Source: an uncultured Treponema sp. (lineage in GTDB: Bacteria; Spirochaetota; Spirochaetia; Treponematales; Treponemataceae). From it: DNA of 5,667 nucleotides. Both the position numbers and the translations under genes were made by a program. The stretch lies in the NCBI GenBank assembly GCA_946538795.1, contig CAMNGY010000126.1, forward strand, positions 1-5,667. The letters run 5' to 3'. The notes under the pieces were generated by a model that was not told the origin of the DNA, made no database searches, and was given only the letters and a program-made list of their open reading frames with translations. Positions 1 through 4,839 of the stretch are shown here, piece after piece. Within the stretch, counting starts at the first letter, position 1, and each line of letters opens with the position of its first letter.

Positions 1-676
1 CCACGAGCTTCAGGACTATGCGAAGAACAAGGGGCGTGAAGCAGCGGAAGAAGAGAGGCTGCGGATAACGAGGGACATGCACGACAGCTGCGGCTACGTG
101 TTCGTGAACATAATCAGCCTTATGCAGGCCTGCGAAAGCAGCCCGCCAATGGACTGGGGCAGGACCACGGAGATATTTGCGACAGTCAGGAACCTTGCCA
201 GCCAGGGCCTGCAGGAAACGCGGCAGACGCTCAGGGCAATCCGCGACATACAGAACCCGGTGGAAAACAACCTTGACAGCCTGAACCAGATAAAGGGCAT
301 ATTCCAGAAAGTCACCGGAATGGAAGTCATACTGGACAGGGGCAACATAAAGGACGACTACGGCAGGAGCATAAACAAAATCCTTATCCGCATAATGCAG
401 GAGGGCCTTACGAATGCCGTCAAGCACGGCCACGCCAGCCAGGTATGCGTTTATTTCCGCGACGACGGGACTTTCCTGTACATGACGGTAAAGGACAACG
501 GCATCGGCTCCAACAAGGTTGTAAAGGGCATCGGGTTCTCAGGAATGGAGGAACGGCTCAGGACAGTCGGGGGCGAGCTCAAGGCAGGGGTCAGCGCGGA
601 AGGCGGATTCCAGCTGGAGGTGAGAATCCCACTCATGCAAATTCTTATGGAAGGACAGGAACATGGACAAACTTAA
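1..676 (+). CDS. Sensor histidine kinase, HisKA_3 (NarX/DesK) type, 3' part
   Basis: The reading frame is open from the left edge (first full codon at base 2), so the N-terminal sensor region is outside the window; 224 residues are visible. A charged, probably coiled-coil helix leads into the dimerisation and phosphoacceptor motif ERLRITRDMHD, with the phospho-accepting His at visible residue 27 (bases 80-82). An HATPase_c domain follows: N-box QEGLTNAVKHG (Asn codon at 413-415), ATP-binding DNGIG (Asp codon at 494-496), and a second glycine-rich motif GIGFSGMEERL near 527-560. The order and spacing match the HisKA_3 family, which autophosphorylates on His and passes the phosphate to NarL-type regulators. 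The partner is the regulator starting inside the last codons of this gene (14-nt overlap, so translation is probably coupled). One oddity: the residue five past the His is Tyr, where family members usually carry Gln or His. The signal sensed cannot be told from this fragment. Confidence 0.93.
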   Translation, partial: HELQDYAKNKGREAAEEERLRITRDMHDSCGYVFVNIISLMQACESSPPMDWGRTTEIFATVRNLASQGLQETRQTLRAIRDIQNPVENNLDSLNQIKGIFQKVTGMEVILDRGNIKDDYGRSINKILIRIMQEGLTNAVKHGHASQVCVYFRDDGTFLYMTVKDNGIGSNKVVKGIGFSGMEERLRTVGGELKAGVSAEGGFQLEVRIPLMQILMEGQEHGQT

Positions 677-1319
677 GCTTCTTTTGGTGGACGATCAGCG
701 GATGTTCGTGGAAAGCCTGAAGATTTACCTTACGAACTACGCCGAGGAAGTGCAGATAACAGGAATATGCTCCAACGGCCAGGAGGCATGCGATTTCGTG
801 GAAACCCAGCAGCCTGACATAATACTCATGGACGTGCACATGCCGGTCATGGACGGGGTTGAGGCAGTCGCCAAAATCAAGGCCGCGCATCCTGGCATAA
901 AGATAATAATGCTCTCCACATACGACGAGGATGAGTCCGTCCGCTCAGCCCTCATAAACGGGGCGTCGGGCTACCTCCTGAAGGACATATCCCCAACGGA
1001 GCTTATAGTTTCCATACGCGCGCTGAATTCCGGCATGATCCAAATCTCACCGAGCATAGCAAAGAAACTCATCCAGAGCACATACGTTGAGAAAAAGAAA
1101 GGCACGGACATGGACAAAACCTTCCCCTGGTTCGACACCCTTACGGAACGGGAGCGGGAGATATTCGCACTGCTGGCCACAGGAAAAGACAATGCGCAGA
1201 TTTCTGAGGAGCTGGGCATCTCGGCCCAGACGGTACGCAACAGGGTCAGCACCATCTATTCAAAGCTGGAAGTGAAGGACCGCTTTGAGATAATCCAGAT
1301 GGCGAACAAAATCCGCTAA
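663..1319 (+). CDS. Response regulator, NarL/LuxR family (REC + HTH)
   Basis: A complete 218-residue protein, the usual length for this family. Residues about 4-120 form the receiver domain: acidic pair Asp10-Asp11, phosphoacceptor Asp57 in PDIILMDVHMPVMDG, the switch Ser/Thr at 85-86 (LSTYDEDE), and Lys107 in GYLLKD. Residues about 158-215 form a LuxR-type helix-turn-helix, LTEREREIFALLATGK followed by ISEELGISAQTVRNRVSTIY. It is expected to be phosphorylated by the overlapping upstream kinase and then bind DNA as a dimer to control transcription. The ATG at 663 is supported by an AAGGA ribosome site at 651-655, seven bases upstream and inside the kinase gene. All catalytic residues seem intact. 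Target genes cannot be read directly; the convergent sugar importer downstream is a reasonable candidate by proximity only. Confidence 0.95.
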   Translation: MDKLKLLLVDDQRMFVESLKIYLTNYAEEVQITGICSNGQEACDFVETQQPDIILMDVHMPVMDGVEAVAKIKAAHPGIKIIMLSTYDEDESVRSALINGASGYLLKDISPTELIVSIRALNSGMIQISPSIAKKLIQSTYVEKKKGTDMDKTFPWFDTLTEREREIFALLATGKDNAQISEELGISAQTVRNRVSTIYSKLEVKDRFEIIQMANKIR

Positions 1320-1358
1320 AAAAAAGGGCCGCACCGTTCGGAGGTGGACGGCACGGCC
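1318..1358 (-). terminator. Intrinsic terminator of the importer operon (overlaps RR stop)
   Basis: Read on the minus strand, GGCCG/CGGCC (1327-1331 with 1354-1358) plus CCGT/ACGG (1334-1337 with 1348-1351), separated by a 2x2 CA/CA internal loop, form a GC-rich stem. It is followed at once by a run of eight T (complement of A 1318-1325). This is a classic rho-independent terminator about 100 nt past the stop of the last importer gene. The T-run lies on the stop codon of the response regulator gene encoded opposite. Confidence 0.8.
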
Positions 1359-1376
1359 ACGAACAAATTCTTTTTT
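1336..1376 (+). terminator. Possible plus-strand terminator of the kinase/regulator operon
   Basis: The same DNA can fold differently in the plus-strand RNA: GTTC (1336-1339) pairs with GAAC (1361-1364), and GTGG (1344-1347) pairs with CCAC (1357-1360), with a four-base bulge. The stem base is followed six bases later by TTTTTT at 1371-1376. The stem is weaker and the T-run less close than in the minus-strand terminator, so this is tentative. Confidence 0.4.
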
Positions 1377-1384
1377 CAGGTCAT

Positions 1385-1399
1385 CGTGCTAGCCGCACG
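1385..1399 (-). repeat. Small hairpin in importer 3' UTR
   Basis: CGTGC (1385-1389) and GCACG (1395-1399) are perfect inverted repeats around a five-base loop. The hairpin lies between the last importer gene and its terminator. It has no T-run, so it is not a terminator itself. Confidence 0.5.
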
Positions 1400-1400
1400 C

Positions 1401-1416
1401 TTGCACAGTTGCACAG
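1401..1416. repeat. Tandem 8-bp direct repeat
   Basis: TTGCACAG occurs twice back to back (1401-1408 and 1409-1416) with no mismatch. It lies in the noncoding stretch between the convergent operons. It may be simple slippage; no role is evident. Confidence 0.6.
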
Positions 1417-1456
1417 GGCAAAAGGCGCGAAAAACCATTCCGCCCCTATTTTGCCC
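1416..1456 (-). repeat. Strong hairpin just after the last importer gene
   Basis: GGGCAAAA (1416-1423) is perfectly complementary to TTTTGCCC (1449-1456), and GGCG (1424-1427) pairs with CGCC (1441-1444). This gives a 12-bp stem with a four-base bulge. In the minus-strand RNA it begins two bases after the stop codon of the MalG-like gene. There is no T-run after it, so an mRNA-stabilising 3' hairpin is more likely than a terminator. Confidence 0.55.
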
Positions 1457-1457
1457 C

Positions 1458-2294
1458 CTATTTCACAGAACCGGTCACGCCCTCAACGAAACGCCTTTGC
1501 TGCGTAAAGAAGAGGATGACCGTAGGCAGCGTCATTATCGAAACGCTGAGCATGAGAAGGCCGTAGTCCGTGACATAGCCGGCCGTCAGGTTCGTGACAA
1601 AAAGGGGCATGGTCCTCATGTTCTGGGACTGCATCACGATCAAAGGCCACATGTAGTTGTTCCAACCGTTCATGAAGGTGACTATGGCCGCCGCCGCGAA
1701 CGTGGGTGACATTATGGGGAAATACACGCGCAGGTATATCTGGAACTCGCTCAGTCCGTCTATGCGGGCGGCCTGTATGGTCTCCAGCGGGAAAGACTGG
1801 GAGTTCTGGCGGAAAAAGAAAATGAGGAAGGCCGTGGACACGGACGGAAGCACGAAGCCCAAGGTCGTGTTCAGAAGGTGCGCGCTGCTGAACATCTTGA
1901 ACAAAGGAACCATGATGGACGCAAACGGAATCATCATGGAAAGCAGCAGGACTTTCATCAGGAAATCCTTATGCCTGTCGCGGTACACCTGGAAGCCGTA
2001 TCCGGCAAGCGAGCAGACAAAGATGCTCAGGACGGTCTGGATCGTGGTGGTCCGCAGGGAATTCCAGAGGGAAATGCCAAGACCTCCGCGGGCAACCAGA
2101 GCCTTTATGTTCTCAAAGAGATACAATCCCGGAACCATTTTTCCGGCAATCACATCCGTGCTCTTGTTGGTCGCGGACACGATCATGAAGTAGAACGGGA
2201 ATATGGAAAGGGCGCACACCACGATTATGAAAGCATATTCATATACCGGACACCGGTTCAGGCGGCTGCCCGCATTATTCTCATGGCTAGTCAT
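1458..2294 (-). CDS. Carbohydrate ABC transporter permease, MalG/LacG-like (CUT1)
   Basis: A 278-residue inner-membrane protein, the normal length for the second permease of CUT1 sugar importers. About six hydrophobic segments are visible, near residues 19-41, 84-104, 113-133, 144-162, 197-220 and 246-264. The cytoplasmic EAA loop that docks on the ATPase is at 171-197 (ETIQAARIDG then YFPIMSP), with the Ala pair, Asp179 and Gly180 conserved. The C-terminus FVEGVTGSVK matches the usual MalG-type ending. It should form the membrane channel with the MalF-like protein encoded just upstream; their genes overlap by 8 nt (ATGACTAG), indicating coupled translation. AGGAG at 2301-2305, six bases before the ATG, supports the start. 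The substrate is probably a sugar or oligosaccharide but cannot be specified. This is the last gene of the operon. Confidence 0.93.
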   Translation of the reverse strand: MTSHENNAGSRLNRCPVYEYAFIIVVCALSIFPFYFMIVSATNKSTDVIAGKMVPGLYLFENIKALVARGGLGISLWNSLRTTTIQTVLSIFVCSLAGYGFQVYRDRHKDFLMKVLLLSMMIPFASIMVPLFKMFSSAHLLNTTLGFVLPSVSTAFLIFFFRQNSQSFPLETIQAARIDGLSEFQIYLRVYFPIMSPTFAAAAIVTFMNGWNNYMWPLIVMQSQNMRTMPLFVTNLTAGYVTDYGLLMLSVSIMTLPTVILFFTQQRRFVEGVTGSVK

Positions 2295-3171
2295 TTTTGT
2301 CTCCTACCTTGAACTGGATGAATGAAAGAACGGCCACCATAATCAGGATCGTGTATGAGATGGCTGCCGCGTAGCCAAACTGCGGATTATTCAGGAACGA
2401 AAGGTTGTAGATGTACTGGGAGATCGTTATCGTTTCGTTGCCGGGACCACCCCCAGTAATGTTGCGCACCTCGTCAAAAAGCTGCAGGGTCCCGTTTATG
2501 GACATAATCGAAGTAAGCAGTATGACAGGACGAAGCAGGGGCAAGGTGAGCTTGAAGAACTGCTGCATCGTGGAAGCCCCGTCAACGCGGGCCGCCTCAT
2601 AGATGCTGGAATCTATGTTCTGCAGGCCGGCAAGGAAGAACACGGTGTTGTAGCCCGTCCACCTCCACGTTATGCAGATGATGATTATTATCTTGGCCCA
2701 CACCGGGTCAGTGAGCCAGTTCTTCGGCTCATTGAGTATTCCCATCGAAATGCACCAGTGGTTCACTATCCCGTCCATTCCGAATATGGACTTGAATATG
2801 AGGGCGGACGAAACCAGGGCCGTGGCGCACGGGAGGAACACCATCGTCCTGAAAAGGCCCCTGCATTTGAGCCTGCTGTCATTCAGGATGCTGGCAAGGA
2901 CTATGGCCAGGAAAAGCATCGCCGGGACCTGGAAGATAAGGTAGATGAACACGTTGCGGACGGAATACAAGAAGCGCTCATCCTCCAGGAGCCTCATGTA
3001 GTTCCGCAACCCCGTAAAGTGCAGGTTGTTCGCCACGCCCGACTGGAGCGAAAGGAAGAACGCCCGCACCATAGGATAAAAATTGAGGACGAAAATAAGG
3101 ACTGCGGCTGGCATAACAAAGCACCAGCCGGCCCTGCTGTATTTAGACTCCAGTGATATTTTCTTTGCCAT
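2287..3171 (-). CDS. Carbohydrate ABC transporter permease, MalF/LacF-like (CUT1)
   Basis: A 294-residue integral membrane protein, typical of the short MalF/UgpA-type permeases without the large periplasmic loop of E. coli MalF. Hydrophobic segments are visible near residues 17-32, 73-93, 107-130, 161-183, 212-232 and 266-287. The EAA loop contacting the ATPase is YEAARVDGAS at 191-200, continuing to LTLPLLRP. The family signature TGGGPGNET is at 239-247. It pairs with the MalG-like permease whose start codon overlaps its stop. AAGGA at 3179-3183, seven bases before the ATG, is the ribosome site. A 62-nt gap holding a GC-rich hairpin separates it from the binding-protein gene, so this pair is probably made at lower levels than the binding protein. 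All family hallmarks are present; the substrate is unknown. Confidence 0.94.
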   Translation of the reverse strand: MAKKISLESKYSRAGWCFVMPAAVLIFVLNFYPMVRAFFLSLQSGVANNLHFTGLRNYMRLLEDERFLYSVRNVFIYLIFQVPAMLFLAIVLASILNDSRLKCRGLFRTMVFLPCATALVSSALIFKSIFGMDGIVNHWCISMGILNEPKNWLTDPVWAKIIIIICITWRWTGYNTVFFLAGLQNIDSSIYEAARVDGASTMQQFFKLTLPLLRPVILLTSIMSINGTLQLFDEVRNITGGGPGNETITISQYIYNLSFLNNPQFGYAAAISYTILIMVAVLSFIQFKVGDKND

Positions 3172-3188
3172 CAGACAGTCCTTAAAGC

Positions 3189-3223
3189 GGCAGGCCCCCG
3201 CGCAAAAACATGGAAGGCCTGCC
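3189..3223 (-). repeat. Intercistronic hairpin between binding protein and permeases
   Basis: GGCAGGCC (3189-3196) and GGCCTGCC (3216-3223) are perfect 8-bp inverted repeats around a 19-base loop. In the mRNA the stem starts ten bases after the binding-protein stop and ends five bases before the ribosome site of the next gene. No T-run follows, so it is not a full terminator. By analogy with malE-malF it probably protects the upstream message and lowers permease output. Confidence 0.65.
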
Positions 3224-3233
3224 TATGCTAGAT

Positions 3234-4541
3234 TCATTCACCCATTATGAACTTCACGTTCTTTTCGGCCTTGGCCAGGGCATCCTCCACGCTCGTACCT
3301 TTCAGTATGTCCGCGACAGCGACTCCCACCTCGGCACGGGCCTCGTAGTTATAGATGCCGTACTTGACGCGGGGTATGTCATTGGAATAGGTAAGGAAGT
3401 CCTTGTAAATCTTCTGTCCGCCAAAGAAGGGGTTCCCGTTCTCATAAGCGGAGGAACTGGCGGCAGGAAGCCATGTTGAGATAGCCCCGGAAGAGGGGAG
3501 TATGGTCTCATACAGTTCCTTGCTGCCGGCAAAGGTCTTGGCAAGGAAGTCGGCCGCGACGTCCTGGTGCTTGGAATTGGACATTATCATCCAGGAAGAT
3601 CCGCCCTGGCTGGAGCTGTTCTTGCCGCCAGGAACAGTAAGGCGGGGCGTATTCGTTATGGCCCACTTGCCGCTCTGGTCAGACTGAGCGGAGATGATTC
3701 CGACCATCCAGCTTCCGTCTATGGAAGAGGCAACCTGTCCGTTGTTCACAGACGCTACGAAGGCATTCCAGTCCGGAACCGCAAGGCAGGTCCCGTCGGC
3801 AACCATATCCGCATAAACCTTGAGGCCCTCGATGAGGGCAGGGTTCTTGGCTATGTTGACCTTGCCGCTCTCGTCAAAGAACCATGTTCCGGCGCCCTGC
3901 AGGGCCACCATGACGAAGTCGGGGTCATTGCCGACGTAGGAAATCATGTACTTGCCTGTCTTCTGCTTCACGATTTTTCCCAGCTCGTGGAAGCGCTCCC
4001 ACGTGATGTCCTTGAAGTCGTCCACGCTCAGGCCGGCATCCGCGATGATGTCGGTGCGGAGGAAGGTGGCGGTAACACCATTGTCAAAGGGAACGGAATA
4101 GTTCTTGCCGTTCACCTCACCGAAGGCCACCTTGAACTGGGCAAACTGGGACAGGTCTACCTTGCCGTTCAGCGGCACGAAGGCATTGGGATAGCTGGAC
4201 ACGTTCTTAAGTATCGCGTTGTCCTGGCACAGGATGATGTCGGGAAGAGAGGACGGATCATTGGCCGAAAGGGAAGCGATGAGCTTCTGCTGCAGGTCCT
4301 CCCAGGGAGTCTCAACTATATCGATCGTGACGTTGGCCTTTTCCCTGTTGTAAATCTTGGCGGCTTCCTTCATCGCATAGATGTTGAATCCGGGATCCCA
4401 GCACCATACCGTGAGCTTCACCGGTGCATTGGGGTCCGTTGCGGGTGCCGCCGCACTCTCTTTCTTGCCGCAGCCAGTGATGCCCGCCATAATTCCTGAC
4501 GCAAGCAACGCCGTCAGCGCGAAACGCATGATTCTTTTCAT
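3234..4541 (-). CDS. Sugar ABC transporter substrate-binding lipoprotein (CUT1)
   Basis: A 435-residue extracytoplasmic binding protein, within the usual 400-450 range for family 1 solute-binding proteins. The N-terminus has a short basic stretch (MKRIMR), a hydrophobic core, and a lipobox ending ITGC, so Cys24 should be lipidated and the mature protein membrane-anchored. A Ser/Ala/Pro linker (about 28-40) leads into KLTVWCWDPGFN at 42-53, the typical first strand of this fold. Other family-like elements are the PDIILCQDN stretch (100-108), IDGSWMVG (274-281) and GGSSWMIM (313-320). It captures the ligand and delivers it to the two permeases encoded downstream. The frame extends two codons further to a TTG at 4547, but AGGAGG at 4549-4554 is seven bases from the ATG at 4541 and only one from the TTG, so the ATG is chosen. 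Ligand identity is not readable; the overall resemblance is to lactose/arabinose-oligosaccharide type binding proteins. Confidence 0.94.
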   Translation of the reverse strand: MKRIMRFALTALLASGIMAGITGCGKKESAAAPATDPNAPVKLTVWCWDPGFNIYAMKEAAKIYNREKANVTIDIVETPWEDLQQKLIASLSANDPSSLPDIILCQDNAILKNVSSYPNAFVPLNGKVDLSQFAQFKVAFGEVNGKNYSVPFDNGVTATFLRTDIIADAGLSVDDFKDITWERFHELGKIVKQKTGKYMISYVGNDPDFVMVALQGAGTWFFDESGKVNIAKNPALIEGLKVYADMVADGTCLAVPDWNAFVASVNNGQVASSIDGSWMVGIISAQSDQSGKWAITNTPRLTVPGGKNSSSQGGSSWMIMSNSKHQDVAADFLAKTFAGSKELYETILPSSGAISTWLPAASSSAYENGNPFFGGQKIYKDFLTYSNDIPRVKYGIYNYEARAEVGVAVADILKGTSVEDALAKAEKNVKFIMGE

Positions 4542-4548
4542 AAACAAT

Positions 4549-4554
4549 CCTCCT
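4549..4554 (-). promoter_or_regulatory. Ribosome binding site of the binding-protein gene
   Basis: A perfect AGGAGG on the minus strand, seven bases before the ATG at 4541. It decides the start in favour of this ATG over the in-frame TTG at 4547. Its full match to the anti-Shine-Dalgarno fits high expression of the binding protein. Confidence 0.85.
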
Positions 4555-4567
4555 GCTGAAAACAGAA

Positions 4568-4617
4568 CTGTCCGGACACATCGTTTTTTCGGACAGACCG
4601 AATGGCTGACTCGCCAT
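4568..4617 (-). other. Hairpin-rich 5' leader of the importer mRNA
   Basis: Three overlapping or adjacent inverted repeats lie between the predicted transcription start and the ribosome site. CTGTCCG (4568-4574) pairs with CGGACAG (4590-4596); TCGG (4589-4592) pairs with CCGA (4598-4601); ATGGC (4602-4606) pairs with GCCAT (4613-4617). A 10-bp palindrome, TGTCCGGACA, is at 4569-4578. The first two pairings share bases 4590-4592 and cannot form together, so the leader could switch folds. There is no recognisable riboswitch class. Confidence 0.45.
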
Positions 4618-4633
4618 CATGAACCATACTTCC

Positions 4634-4662
4634 ATTATAAGGCGCTTTTCCCGGCACGAAAG
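4634..4662 (-). promoter_or_regulatory. Predicted promoter of the importer operon
   Basis: A perfect TATAAT occurs on the minus strand (4639 down to 4634). At 16-18 bp upstream only poor -35 matches exist (CTTTCG at 4662-4657 for a 17-bp spacer). Transcription would begin near 4627, giving a leader of about 85 nt. The strong -10 with a weak -35 suggests dependence on an activator. Confidence 0.6.
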
Positions 4663-4666
4663 ATAT

Positions 4667-4698
4667 AAAAATACTTTTTTTTGAAGTACAAAAATACT
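4667..4698. promoter_or_regulatory. Direct repeat AAAAATACT x2, candidate operator
   Basis: AAAAATACT occurs at 4667-4675 and 4690-4698, 23 bp apart, in an AT-rich stretch that stands out from its GC-rich surroundings. Relative to the predicted start near 4627 the copies are centred at about -44 and -67. These are positions typical of activator sites beside the -35. The distal copy is also part of an inverted repeat, AGTA (4685-4688) with TACT (4695-4698). The bound protein is unknown; a UP-element-like role is an alternative. Confidence 0.4.
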
Positions 4699-4782
4699 AT
4701 CAGGAGGACAAAGGGAGGAAAACAACAGCCAGCTGCGGACCGGCCTGCGTTACAGTACGGACGGAGGAGGCCCGAGGCTTAT

Positions 4783-4833
4783 GTGCCGCGGCACTTGACC
4801 GTCCGCGGCACTTGACCGTCCGCGGCACTTGAC
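4783..4833. repeat. Three tandem 17-bp repeats after the DUF3737 gene
   Basis: Read on the minus strand, GTCAAGTGCCGCGGACG occurs at 4833-4817 and 4816-4800. A third copy at 4799-4783 is identical for 14 bases and then ends CAC. The array begins six bases after the DUF3737 stop codon. Each unit holds the palindrome CCGCGG, and the variant end of the last copy makes a perfect 12-bp palindrome, GTGCCGCGGCAC (4783-4794). Neighbouring copies can pair over nine bases (4783-4791 with 4803-4811). The rest of the gap (4699-4782) shows only a purine-rich tract and no gene. Confidence 0.85.
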
Positions 4834-4839
4834 GCCCGC

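Noticed and set aside
1344..1709. Plus-strand frame from the terminator region into the permease gene
   Set aside because: It starts within the terminator stem and then runs antisense to a conserved permease; composition is typical of a shadow frame.
3567..4499. 310-codon open frame on the plus strand opposite the binding-protein gene
   Set aside because: The minus-strand frame has a lipobox, a perfect ribosome site and family motifs; the plus frame shows no recognisable domain and is a by-product of codon bias on the other strand.
4545..4547. TTG start two codons upstream for the binding protein
   Set aside because: Only one base separates it from AGGAGG; the ATG at 4541 has ideal seven-base spacing.
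4312..4725. 137-codon minus-strand frame crossing the promoter and the start of the binding-protein gene
   Set aside because: It runs through the predicted promoter and leader and continues out of frame inside a well-supported gene; its protein has no family features.
4701..4725. Purine-rich tract with AGGAGG-like strings on the plus strand, as a ribosome site
   Set aside because: No ATG or plausible open frame follows at proper distance on the plus strand.
4783..4833. CRISPR array
   Set aside because: The 17-bp units are directly abutting with no spacers, are too short, and no cas genes are present.
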